DNA from: Benzoatithermus sp963720725
GTDB taxonomy: Bacteria; Pseudomonadota; Alphaproteobacteria; Geminicoccales; Geminicoccaceae
DNA length: 64,000 nucleotides
Assembly: GCA_963720725.1 (NCBI GenBank)
Contig: CAVRGN010000001.1
Coordinates: 402,557-466,556, forward strand
Reading direction: 5' to 3'
How positions within the stretch are numbered: position 1 is the first letter of the stretch; the number at the start of each line of letters is the position of its first letter. Below, piece by piece: positions 1 to 8,046 of the stretch. A program made the translations under genes and the position numbers. Below the pieces are notes generated by a model. It was given only the letters and a program-made list of their open reading frames with translations. It did not search any database and was not told the DNA's origin.

Positions 1-14
1 GGTGACGGGCAGGG

Positions 15-89
15 TGGTGGGCGCTGCAAGGTTTGAACTTGCGACCCCCGCCGTGTGAAGACGGTGCTCTACCGCTGAGCTAAGCGCCC
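15..89 (-). tRNA. tRNA-Val (anticodon CAC)
   Basis: On the minus strand this folds as a complete cloverleaf. The acceptor GGGCGCT (83-89) pairs with AGCGCCC (19-25). A D-arm with GCTC/GAGC follows, then an anticodon stem CCGTC/GGCGG with loop TTCACAC, giving anticodon CAC (valine GUG codons), and a T-arm GCAAG-TTCAAAC-CTTGC. The discriminator is A and the 3' CCA is encoded at 15-17. Confidence 0.95.
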
Positions 90-137
90 GGAGCGCCCGC
101 AATTAGGCGCGGCCCGGGTGCCTGTCAAGCGGCGGGC

Positions 138-584
138 TCAGCGGAACACGGCCCGGCAGATGTCGGCACGGGCCACCGTGCCCACCAGCTTGCCGCCCTC
201 GACCACCGGGAGGCGGCGGATCTGCTTGGCCGACATCAGCGCCGCTGCCTTGTGCACCGGATCGGTGGGCGCCAGGGTGATCGGATCACGGATCACGTAA
301 GGATCGATCGGATTGCCGGCGATCTCGTGCGCCTTCTCCTCGATCAGATCGTAATTGCCCTTGAGGGTCTCGCCGCCCGACATGGTGTCGCTGAGGCTGG
401 GCAGGGCCGCACGCATCAGGTCGCCCTCGGACAGGGTGCCCAGGAAGGTGTTGGCCTCGTCCACCACCGCGAGGTCGGCGGCGCTCGAAATGGCCGACAC
501 CTCGGCCGCCTGCCGCAGGGAGGCGCCGATCAGGATGCGCGTGACGTTGATGTTCATGATCTCTCGGACGATCAAGGCAGTCAC
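138..584 (-). CDS. CBS-domain pair protein
   Basis: A 148-residue cytosolic protein made of two CBS motifs. The first is about residues 8-60 (LADLAVVDEANTFLGTLSEGD-like) and the second about 96-148 (ITLAPTDPVHKAAALM, then RRLPVVEGGKLVGTVARAD). Such stand-alone Bateman modules usually bind adenine nucleotides or S-adenosylmethionine and act on a partner; none can be named here. The start used is GTG at 584, and an in-frame ATG lies at 557. It lies 116 bp downstream of zapE on the same strand. No effector domain is attached. Confidence 0.85.
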   Translation of the reverse strand: MTALIVREIMNINVTRILIGASLRQAAEVSAISSAADLAVVDEANTFLGTLSEGDLMRAALPSLSDTMSGGETLKGNYDLIEEKAHEIAGNPIDPYVIRDPITLAPTDPVHKAAALMSAKQIRRLPVVEGGKLVGTVARADICRAVFR

Positions 585-700
585 TCCGTCCCTTTGAGCT
601 CCAGCATCGCTTGGCCGCGAGCGATCCGTCGCACCTGATTAGCAGGGAATCAAGCGTTCGGGTATGGTCCCTGCACCCGCAGCGAGGGCCGCGCGCCCTC

Positions 701-1870
701 TCAATTGAGGTCGCTGGTGAGGGCATAGGGCGCGAAGGACTTGGGCAGCTCTTCCGGCCGGCGCTCGCGGCAGGCCTGGAGCCACTCGCGTGACTGCATC
801 TCCAGCAGGCGGCTGACGGTGCGCTGGAACTCGAACGCGCCGTCACCGGTCGGGTAGAGCTGCTCGGCTGGAGCCGCGGCGGAAAGGAACAGCATCATGC
901 GGCGCTCGTAGAGCGCATCGACCAGGGTCATGAAGCGTCGGGCTTCGTTGCGGCGATTGGGAGCGAGCACCGGCACGCCGTCGAGAAAGAGGGTGTGGAA
1001 ACGCTCGGTCAGAGCCAGATAGTCGGCAGCGCCCAGGGGCCGGTTGCACAGATCCGCGAAGGTGAAGCGCGCGACCCGGCCGGCGGCGACCGGCACGTGC
1101 AGAACCCTCGTGCCAACGGCGACGGCGGTCGCATCGGGCAACTCGTCGTCGGTAAGCGCCGCGAACGCCGCATCCATGGCGGCATCCGCTGGGGGCCCGA
1201 GCGGCTGGTGGTAGACCGCCAGATCGCGCAGGCGCTCGAGGCGATAGTCGATCGGCCCGTCCAGCGCCACCACGTCCACCTTGGACTTGAGCAGGGCGAT
1301 GAACGGCAGGAAGCGGTCGCGGTTGAGGCCGTTCTCGTAGAGCCGGTCGGGCGGCCAGTTGGAGGTGGCGACCACGACCATCCCGCGCTCGAACATCCCT
1401 TCGAACAGCCGCCCCAGGATCATCGCGTCGGCGATGTCGACGACGTGGAACTCGTCGAAGCAGAGCAGGCGGCAATGCGCGGCGATCTCGGCCGCCATCG
1501 TCTGCAGCGGATCCTGAGCCGGACCCGCCTCGCGCAGCTCGTGCAGGCGGCGCTGCACCTCCAGCATGAACTCGTGGAAGTGGACCCGCCGCCGCGGCAC
1601 GTCCCGCAGGTCCGCCGCGAACAGGTCCATCAGCATCGACTTGCCGCGGCCGACCCCGCCATGGAGGTAGACGCCGCGCGGTGGGGCCGGCGGCTCAGGC
1701 TCGCGGCTGAAGCCCAGCCGCGCGAACAGCCCGTTGCCCGGTGGCGCCGGCGCGGCGACGGCCTCCAGCTCCCGGCCGAGTCGGTCGAGCCGTTCCGCCG
1801 CCGCCGCCTGTAGCGGATCGGGGCGAATCTCGCCTCGTTGGATCAGGGCGCGGTAGCGCTCGAGCGGCAT
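701..1870 (-). CDS. zapE: Cell division ATPase ZapE (AFG1 family)
   Basis: A 389-residue AFG1/ZapE-type P-loop ATPase. Visible motifs are Walker A GGVGRGKS (about residue 75), Walker B LLCFDEFHV with the following DIADAMIL, and the sensor-like VVATSNWPPDRLYENGLNRDRF. In proteobacteria ZapE associates with the division ring, and the mitochondrial AFG1/LACE1 homologue works in protein quality control. The ATG at 1870 (MPLERYRAL) fits the family N-terminus. The open frame runs much further upstream, but only because it overlaps the DMT transporter gene in another frame. Gene and family length agree. Confidence 0.93.
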   Translation of the reverse strand: MPLERYRALIQRGEIRPDPLQAAAAERLDRLGRELEAVAAPAPPGNGLFARLGFSREPEPPAPPRGVYLHGGVGRGKSMLMDLFAADLRDVPRRRVHFHEFMLEVQRRLHELREAGPAQDPLQTMAAEIAAHCRLLCFDEFHVVDIADAMILGRLFEGMFERGMVVVATSNWPPDRLYENGLNRDRFLPFIALLKSKVDVVALDGPIDYRLERLRDLAVYHQPLGPPADAAMDAAFAALTDDELPDATAVAVGTRVLHVPVAAGRVARFTFADLCNRPLGAADYLALTERFHTLFLDGVPVLAPNRRNEARRFMTLVDALYERRMMLFLSAAAPAEQLYPTGDGAFEFQRTVSRLLEMQSREWLQACRERRPEELPKSFAPYALTSDLN

Positions 1871-1926
1871 ATAGGCCCCGGGCGGTGGGTACGCGCCGAG
1901 GTTTAGCGGATCGTCCGCCCGCCGGT

Positions 1927-2871
1927 CTACCGGCGCTCGGGCCGCAGGTCGCTGCGCGAGGCGAGCTGGGCCAGCAGCGCGCCCGCGGCGACCAGGAGCG
2001 CGCCCAGGAACTGGCGGCTCGACACGGAGCCACCGAATCCGAGCGCGATCATCATGACGTAGAACGGCGCGAGGTTGGTGTGGATCGCGGCGATGGTGAT
2101 GCCCAGGAGGCGGGCGCTGGTGAACCACAAGGGCACGGAGAGCCCGATCGCCACCATGCTCATCCAGGCCAGGGCCGCCAAGTTGGGCGTGTCGAGCAGG
2201 GCGCGCGGGGCTGCCACACCCAGGACCAGCGCCACCGCCAGGACTGCGGCAGCGACCATGGCACCGGCGGCGAAGGTGAGCCCGCTCAGCGCCAGGTCGC
2301 CGAACCCCGCCAGCCGATGCAGGGCGGCGCGCGAGTACCAGATCCAGGCGATCATCGAGCCGAGCACCAGGAACTCGCCGCCGCGCGGCCCCTCCGGCCC
2401 GGCGGCGTCGGCGACGGTTGCCAGGCTGCCGCCGACGATCGCCAGGAGAATGCCGGCGGCGACCAGGGCACCCGGCCGCCTCCCGTCCAGGAACCAACTC
2501 ATCAGCGCCGAGATCAGGGGCAGGGTGGTGCTGATGATGACGACGGTCACGGCGTCGGCCAGGCCCTGGCCCGCCACGAGCAGGAACACCGGGGCCGCCA
2601 CGCCGCAAGCACCCAGCAGCCAGACGTCGCGCCAGGGTGCCCGCGCCAGCTCGCGGGCTTGGCCGGCCAGCAGGCTGAGCAGGAGGATGGCCGTGGCCGC
2701 GCCGGCCAGCCGGGCGACGCAGAGCATCATCGGATCCCAGCCGACGAGCAGGAACTCGGTTGCCGGGAAGGCGCTCGACCACAAGACCGTGCTGAGCAGC
2801 GCGATGAGATTGCCGGTCACGGCAGGCGAGGGAGAGGCCGGGCGGAGAGCGCGAAACCTATTTCGCGGCAT
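1927..2871 (-). CDS. DMT-superfamily transporter (EamA family)
   Basis: A 314-residue inner-membrane protein with about ten hydrophobic segments arranged as two EamA repeats (about residues 20-150 and 165-300), typical of drug/metabolite exporters. The family exports amino acids, metabolites or drugs; the substrate cannot be read from sequence. It ends 56 bp before zapE on the same strand. ATG at 2871 is used; the N-terminal basic stretch (MPRNRFRALR) precedes the first membrane span. Confidence 0.88.
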   Translation of the reverse strand: MPRNRFRALRPASPSPAVTGNLIALLSTVLWSSAFPATEFLLVGWDPMMLCVARLAGAATAILLLSLLAGQARELARAPWRDVWLLGACGVAAPVFLLVAGQGLADAVTVVIISTTLPLISALMSWFLDGRRPGALVAAGILLAIVGGSLATVADAAGPEGPRGGEFLVLGSMIAWIWYSRAALHRLAGFGDLALSGLTFAAGAMVAAAVLAVALVLGVAAPRALLDTPNLAALAWMSMVAIGLSVPLWFTSARLLGITIAAIHTNLAPFYVMMIALGFGGSVSSRQFLGALLVAAGALLAQLASRSDLRPERR

Positions 2872-3183
2872 GCGTCACGCAACCACTTTGCAGCGCCGCC
2901 GCGACGGCCCGGCCGCACCGCCGGTCCCAGGCCATTTCGGCGGCGAACACTCGACCACCAACCTGTGGCCATGCCGCCGTCCCGGCGGTCAAATAGCTGC
3001 GCCACGCGGACTGCGCCAGTCAGACAGCGCGTTGACCGGGGCTATTCACCCGGGCATCATCGCTCCGGGGAACAGGTCGGCGGGGAAGCTAAGGTTGCAT
3101 TGCAGCACTGAGCGCGGCCGTCGCTGCCACTTGAAATCCCATACGCAGCACCCGTCTCGACGGGCCACAATAGGGAGGCAACC
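2872..3183. other. Intergenic region between divergent genes
   Basis: About 310 bp between the divergently read EamA transporter and sugar dehydrogenase genes. It must hold both promoters. I see no convincing operator, RNA or small gene. The ribosome site GGGAGG at about 3174-3179 belongs to the dehydrogenase. Confidence 0.5.
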
Positions 3184-4440
3184 ATGCGGCATTTGCTCTT
3201 GTGCTCCGCCGCCATCGCGGCGCTGTCGGTATCGGCGGGTGTCGCCCGCGCCGACGACAACATGACCAAGCTGCAGAACATGCAGGCCACCTCGACGGCC
3301 ATGGCGGCGCTGCAGCCGGTGCCTCAGAACGACGCCAACGCCGAACAGCTGCGCAAGAACCTCGAGCAGATCAAGCTGCCGCCCGGTTTCAAGATCAACC
3401 TCTATGCAGTCGTTCCCGATGCCCGACACATGGCGGTCGGCCCTCAGGGCGTGGTCACTTTCGTGGGCACGCGCAAGGACGCGGTCTGGGCGGTTACCGA
3501 CCGCAACAAGGATGGCACCGCTGACGAGGTCAAGCGGTTCGCACCGTCGCTGGATTTCGCCATTCCGAACGGCGTTTGCTTTTCCAAGGATGGGTTCCTC
3601 TACATCGCCGAGCGCAACCGTGTGCGCGTGTTCCCCGCGGCCGAGTTCTTCTACGAGGGTCCAGATGTCGCCGTCGGGGACGTGATCAAGGAAGGCGAGT
3701 TGATCCCCGGTGCCGACGAGTCGTTCAATCACACGGCGCGCGTCTGCGTGATCGGGCCTGACAAGAAGCTCTACATCCAGCTCGGCCAGCCCTACAATGT
3801 TCCGCCCAAGGAGAAGGTCGAGCCCTTCAAGCAGGCCGGCATCGGGGGCGTTATCCGGGTGGATCAGAACGGCGCCAACCGGGAGGTCTACGCGACCGGG
3901 CTGCGTAACCCCGTCGGCATGGACTTCGATCCGACCACCGGCGAGCTCTGGAGCAACGACAACCAGGTAGACGGCATGGGTGACGACATTCCGCCCGGCG
4001 AGCTGAACCGGATTACCGGTCCGGGGCAGGAGTTCGGGTTCCCTTGGTACGGCGGCGGCCATGTCCGGACCACCGAATTCAAGGACAGCGAGCCGCCGGC
4101 CGACGCCGTGTTCCCGGCGGTAGAGACCATCGCTCACGCGGCCGACCTCGGCATGGTGTTCTACACCGGCAGCAAGTTCCCGGAGAAGTACAAGAAGGGC
4201 GTGTTCACCGCCCAGCACGGCTCGTGGAACCGAACCACTCCCGCTGGCGCGCGCGTACTGTTCACGCCGATCAGCGATGACGGCACGGCCGGTGAGCAGG
4301 AGGTGTTCGCCTCCGGTTGGCTGACCGACGCCGGCGAATATATCGGCCGGCCAGTGGCCTTGACCCAGCTGCGTGACGGTTCGCTGCTCGTGTCCGACGA
4401 CTTCGCCGGCGCGATCTATCGGATCACCTACGGCGGCTGA
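3184..4440 (+). CDS. PQQ-dependent sugar dehydrogenase (L-sorbosone dehydrogenase/Gdh family)
   Basis: A 418-residue periplasmic enzyme with a clear Sec signal (about residues 1-23, ending VARA). The remainder is a beta-propeller of the soluble glucose/sorbosone dehydrogenase family, with repeats such as VTFVGTRKDAVWAVTD, GFLYIAERNRV, ATGLRNPVGMDFDP, VFTAQHGSWNR and GSLLVSDDFAGAIYRI. RNPVG and QHGSWNR are characteristic. These enzymes oxidise sugars or aldehydes using PQQ and pass electrons to cytochrome c, which fits the cytochrome gene 54 bp downstream. A strong GGGAGG ribosome site precedes ATG 3184. The substrate is not determinable here. Confidence 0.88.
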   Translation: MRHLLLCSAAIAALSVSAGVARADDNMTKLQNMQATSTAMAALQPVPQNDANAEQLRKNLEQIKLPPGFKINLYAVVPDARHMAVGPQGVVTFVGTRKDAVWAVTDRNKDGTADEVKRFAPSLDFAIPNGVCFSKDGFLYIAERNRVRVFPAAEFFYEGPDVAVGDVIKEGELIPGADESFNHTARVCVIGPDKKLYIQLGQPYNVPPKEKVEPFKQAGIGGVIRVDQNGANREVYATGLRNPVGMDFDPTTGELWSNDNQVDGMGDDIPPGELNRITGPGQEFGFPWYGGGHVRTTEFKDSEPPADAVFPAVETIAHAADLGMVFYTGSKFPEKYKKGVFTAQHGSWNRTTPAGARVLFTPISDDGTAGEQEVFASGWLTDAGEYIGRPVALTQLRDGSLLVSDDFAGAIYRITYGG

Positions 4441-4494
4441 GCGGTTGCCGCTTGCTCATGAAGCTCGTGTTTGTCTGCAGACGGGTAAGCCAGC

Positions 4495-4833
4495 ATGCAT
4501 TCGACGATAACGGTGGTGTGCCTGCTCGCACTCGCTGCGCTCCTGCCCGGTTCCGCCACCGCCGCCGATCCGGCGACGGTGGCGGCCGGCAAGAAAAAGG
4601 CCGCAACCTGCGCGGTCTGCCACGGGCTCGACGGCCTCAGCAAGAACCCGGAAGCCCCCAACCTGGCCGGCGACAATGCCGACTACATCATCAAGCAGCT
4701 GAAGGCGTTCAAGTCCGGGGCGCGGCAGAACGATCAAATGGCGATCATAGCCCAAGGCCTGAGCGACGAGGACGTCGTCAGCGTCGCGGCCTGGTACTCG
4801 AGCATCAAGGTCGCGGCCGAGATGCCGAAGTGA
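4495..4833 (+). CDS. Periplasmic class I cytochrome c (c4/c5-like)
   Basis: A 112-residue secreted monohaem cytochrome. A signal peptide ends around AATA/ADP (residue 24), followed by the haem motif CAVCH (about residue 39) and, near residue 82, MAIIA, whose methionine is the likely sixth ligand. The pattern (GL.G.SKNPEAPNLAGDNADYIIKQLKAFK) is that of cytochrome c553/c4 domains. Its place directly after the PQQ-type dehydrogenase suggests it is that enzyme's electron acceptor, delivering electrons to the respiratory chain. Confidence 0.9.
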   Translation: MHSTITVVCLLALAALLPGSATAADPATVAAGKKKAATCAVCHGLDGLSKNPEAPNLAGDNADYIIKQLKAFKSGARQNDQMAIIAQGLSDEDVVSVAAWYSSIKVAAEMPK

Positions 4834-4932
4834 GGCTAGAGCGGATTCGCGCTCACCGGAATCTGTTCCCGATTCACAGGCTTGCCAGGACGTAAGTCAC
4901 ACTTCTCGGTTGCAGCTAACCGAGGCGGTGCG

Positions 4933-5358
4933 ATGGCGTGGAGATCCGGGCAGAGCCATTCGACCGATCTGCGGTCGCGGGTGCTGGTGGCGGTCGACGG
5001 CGGTAGCCCGGCCAAGGCTGTGGCCTCGCTGTTCCAGGTCAGCGAGTCCTATATCGACAAGTCCTTGGTGCGGCGCGCGGCCACCGGCGAGACCGAGGCA
5101 CGGGCGCAGCGCAACCACCAGACGCTCAAGCTGGAGCATCGTCATGCGGCGATCGCCGCCGAGGTGGCGGCCCGGCCGGACGTCACCCTGGAGGAGCTGC
5201 GGGCGTGGCTCTTCGCCAAGCTCAAGGCCCTCCTGCGCAAGGCGGCCGAGCGCACCAAGGACGGCTTTCGGAACACCATCGGCAAACTGCTCGACCTGTT
5301 CCCGCCGGCTGAGTGCACCAACTACCTCGCCAACTCAGGCTATCATTGGTCAGCATGA
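4933..5358 (+). mobile_element. IS630-family transposase remnant with internal deletion
   Basis: The frame encodes 141 residues. Residues 1-95 (MAWRSGQ...TLEELRAWLF) match the N-terminal helix-turn-helix of IS630-type transposases. They run straight into the conserved C-terminal tail of the same family (AKLKALLRKAAERT...LLDLFPPAEC.NYLANSGY). The whole DDE catalytic core, roughly 200 residues, is missing, yet the two ends join in frame. This is a non-autonomous deletion derivative and cannot transpose itself. I could not define both terminal inverted repeats: 4840-4880 is a candidate left flank, and the right end lies at about 5360-5400, inside the neighbouring yetF gene. Confidence 0.8.
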
Positions 5359-5845
5359 AATCGCTTGTCTTATGACCTGTGCGGTCCGTCGGGAGAAGAT
5401 GGACCGCCGCCGCGCCTTCCTCGGCGCGATTGAGGCCGACCCGGCGGGCGGCCTCCGCGAGGTCCGGCTCGCTGACGCCGAGGCGGCGTGCCCGGGCGCG
5501 GTTCAGCCGTCCCTCGGTCAGCAGGTGCAGCGGCCGACCCTCGACCAGCCACGAGACGCGGCGGCTGCTCGCCGCGGCCAGGGCGCCCAGGCGGTGAAGC
5601 AGCATCATGAGGGCGGTCGCCACCATCGTGGCGATCAGGGAGGCGTTGCCGGTGAGCGCGCGACTGAGACTGGAGCCGGCGATGATCGCAACGACGATGT
5701 CGAGGGCCGCCCAGCGCGCGAAGGCTCGCCGGCCCAGCAGGCGCACGAGGAGGAGACCGTAGGCAAAGATGAGCACGGCCCGGGCGGACTCCTGCCACCA
5801 GGTCAGTGGCGCCTCCGCGCCGATGATCGTCGTCCAGTCCACCAT
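5222..5845 (-). pseudogene. YetF-like DUF421 membrane protein, 3' end replaced by IS remnant
   Basis: The first about 148 residues are a DUF421/YetF protein: three membrane helices (about 23-40, 46-65, 68-90) with LGRRAFARWAALDIVVAIIAGSSLSRALTG, then the cytosolic domain (RRVSWLVEGRPLHLL...GVSEPDLAEAARRVGLNRAEE). After VHLL (about 5400) the sequence no longer resembles the family and becomes the antisense strand of the IS630 remnant, which supplies about 55 random residues and the stop. The family's usual final strand is therefore lost. The start ATG 5845 has a good GGGAGGA site. It is divergent from DUF1622, 50 bp away. Confidence 0.75.
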
Positions 5846-5895
5846 GCGATCCTCCCGAGGCGGGAACGGACCGGCGACAGCGGAGTTCGCCCGCC

Positions 5896-6315
5896 ATGTC
5901 CATGGATGGCGAACTCCACGGCGCCTACGCGGTGGCCGAACTCCTGGCCCGGCTGATCGAGATCGCCGGGGTGGGGGTGATCGTTCTGGGCGTGGCCCTG
6001 GCGCTCGGCGTCTTCCTGGTCCGGCTGGTTGCCGCCGGGCCCCTGTCGCCTGCCTACAAGGAGCTGCGCTCCAACCTCGGCCGCGGCATCCTGCTCGGCC
6101 TCGAGCTCCTGGTCGGCGCCGACATCATCTCCACGATCACGGCCCCGATCACCTTTGAGAGCGTCGGCCTGCTGGCCGCCATCGTCGTGATCCGCACCTT
6201 TCTCAGCTTCTCGCTGGAGACCGAGATCGAGGGCCGCTGGCCCTGGCGCCGGGCGGCGGGCTCCGCAGCGGATGGCGGCAACCGACCCGCTGCCGGCGGG
6301 CGGCCACCGGGCTAG
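5896..6315 (+). CDS. DUF1622 family membrane protein
   Basis: A 139-residue protein with three hydrophobic segments (about 18-45, 65-85, 88-105) and the DUF1622 pattern LGRGILLGLELLVGADIISTIT...FESVGLLAAIVVIRTFLSFSLETEIEGRWPWR. Function is unknown. The family is widespread, and the conserved LGADII and SxxLExEIEGRWPWR stretches are intact. ATG 5896 is used; a second ATG at 5902 is equally possible. It is divergent from the truncated yetF gene. Confidence 0.85.
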   Translation: MSMDGELHGAYAVAELLARLIEIAGVGVIVLGVALALGVFLVRLVAAGPLSPAYKELRSNLGRGILLGLELLVGADIISTITAPITFESVGLLAAIVVIRTFLSFSLETEIEGRWPWRRAAGSAADGGNRPAAGGRPPG

Positions 6316-6487
6316 GGCGTGGCCGCAGGCGGCGGGGCTGGCACCGCGCGCGGGCAGGCGCCTCGGCCACGATCTCCCGCGGGCCCGGGCGATCCGCCTG
6401 CGCCGGACTGTCGCGGAGCGAGCGTGACAGGTCCCGGCGGTTGCGGCATCGTGGTGCGATCATAAGCAAGAGAGGGAGGCCACGACG

Positions 6488-7480
6488 ATGCGTGCCATGG
6501 GTAGCGTCCTGTGCGGTGCGGCGCTGTTGGCGCTGGCGGCACTGCCGGCCGTGGCGGCCGATCCGATCAAGCTGGTCGGCGCCAGCCAGTTCGACGAGAA
6601 CCACGCCTTCACCAAGACGATGCGCAAGTTCGAGGAGCTGGTGACGGCCTGTTACACCGACGGTCCGATCGAGTTCGAGATGCACCTCAATTCCGAACTC
6701 GGCCTGGAGAAGGATTACTTCGCCTACATGAACCAGGGGATCTCGGTCGATTATGCGATCGTCTCGCCGGCGCATATGTCGACCTTCTCCAAGATGGCGC
6801 CCCTGATGGACATGCCGTTCCTGTTCCGGGACGAGGATCATTGGCGCAAGGTGCTGGCAGCCGACGCGCTCAAGCCGGTGGCCGACGACGTGCTGGAGAA
6901 GGCCGACGTGCGGGTGATCGGCTATGCCGGCGGCGGCACGCGCAACGTGTTCGCCAACGTGCGCGTGGCCAACCTCGAGGACATGAAGGGCCTGCCGATC
7001 CGCATGCAGGGTGCCCCGATCTGGACCCGGGTGTTCACGGCACTGGGTGCGGCGCCGACCGTGATCGCCTACAACGAGGTCTACAACGCCATCCAGACCG
7101 GCGTGATCAAGGCGGCCGAGAACGAGGCCGCCGGGATCGAGCAGATGAAATTCTACGAGGTCGGCCCGGACCTGGCGCTGACCAAGCACGCGATCACCGT
7201 CCGCCCGCTGCTGATCTCCAACAAGACCTTCGTGCGCCTGCCGGAATCCCTCCAGGCCTGCATCCTGGAGGCCGGACCCCAGGCCGGGCAATACGGCCGC
7301 GAGCTCGAGAGCGGCCAGGACGCCGAGAAGATCAAGGCGCTGGAGGGGCAGGGGCTGCTCACCACCGTCGAGTTCACCGACCGCGCGAAGATGCTCGAGC
7401 TCGCCCAGCCGGTGCTGCAGGAATATGCGGCCGAGCTCGGTGCCGCCGAGGTGCTGGCCAACATCAACGCCATCCAGTAG
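6488..7480 (+). CDS. dctP: TRAP transporter solute-binding protein (DctP family)
   Basis: A 330-residue periplasmic binding protein. The signal peptide is residues 1-24 (…AVAADPI). The body has the DctP pattern: HAFTKTMRKFEE, a carboxylate-binding arginine region (KGLPIRMQGAPIWTRVFTALGAAPTVIAYNEVYNAIQTGVIKAAEN) and YAGGGTRNVF. It captures an organic acid for the two permease subunits encoded just downstream. The exact substrate cannot be assigned. An AGAGGGAGG ribosome site precedes ATG 6488. It is the first gene of the dctP-dctQ-dctM operon. Confidence 0.92.
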   Translation: MRAMGSVLCGAALLALAALPAVAADPIKLVGASQFDENHAFTKTMRKFEELVTACYTDGPIEFEMHLNSELGLEKDYFAYMNQGISVDYAIVSPAHMSTFSKMAPLMDMPFLFRDEDHWRKVLAADALKPVADDVLEKADVRVIGYAGGGTRNVFANVRVANLEDMKGLPIRMQGAPIWTRVFTALGAAPTVIAYNEVYNAIQTGVIKAAENEAAGIEQMKFYEVGPDLALTKHAITVRPLLISNKTFVRLPESLQACILEAGPQAGQYGRELESGQDAEKIKALEGQGLLTTVEFTDRAKMLELAQPVLQEYAAELGAAEVLANINAIQ

Positions 7481-7563
7481 CCGCCCTCGTCCCGACGGGA
7501 CCGGCGGCGCGCCTCGTGCCCGCCACCGGTCCCCGGCGCCCCCAGCCGGATGATCGGCCGCAC

Positions 7564-8046
7564 ATGACGACGCTGCTCGACCTCTATTGCCGGGTGCTGC
7601 GCCTGGCGCTGACCTTGCTGATGGCGCTGCTGATCGTGCCGGTCACCATGCAGGTGGTCTCGCGCTTCAGCGACTTCGTCCCGCGCTACATCTGGACCGA
7701 GGAGCTGGCGCGGTTCTGCTTCGTCTGGATCATCATGATCGGCGCGATCATCGCCGTGCGCGACGGCACGCATTTCGACCTCGACGTCCTCCCCCACAGC
7801 GGCGACCCCAGGCGCGAGGCGCTGGCCCGGATCATGGTCCGCCTGGTCGTTGCCGTCGTGGCGGTGGTGTTCGTGATCTATGGCTGGCAGTTCGTCCGCT
7901 TCGGCTGGCACCAGACCTCGGAGATCGCGGAGCTGCCGATGGTCTGGATTTTCGCCGCCTGGCCGCTGGCCGGGCTCAGCTGGCTGGCGTTCCTGGCCGA
8001 GGGCATCACCGCCGATTGGCGCGTCGTCCGTGGGGCCCGCGCATGA
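7564..8046 (+). CDS. dctQ: TRAP transporter small permease (DctQ)
   Basis: A 160-residue, four-helix membrane protein with the DctQ signature WTEELARFCFVWIIMIGAIIAVRDGTHFDLDVL. It is the small subunit that pairs with DctM. ATG 7564 is 83 bp after dctP, and its TGA overlaps the dctM start (ATGA at 8043-8046), indicating translational coupling. Confidence 0.92.
   Translation: MTTLLDLYCRVLRLALTLLMALLIVPVTMQVVSRFSDFVPRYIWTEELARFCFVWIIMIGAIIAVRDGTHFDLDVLPHSGDPRREALARIMVRLVVAVVAVVFVIYGWQFVRFGWHQTSEIAELPMVWIFAAWPLAGLSWLAFLAEGITADWRVVRGARA

Noticed and set aside
1871..2782. N-terminal extension of the ZapE frame
   Set aside because: It overlaps the DMT transporter gene in another frame and does not resemble any AFG1-family N-terminus.
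4835..5400. Terminal inverted repeats for the IS630 remnant
   Set aside because: The left flank (4840-4880) has no convincing inverted match near 5360-5400 by eye, so no precise element ends are claimed.
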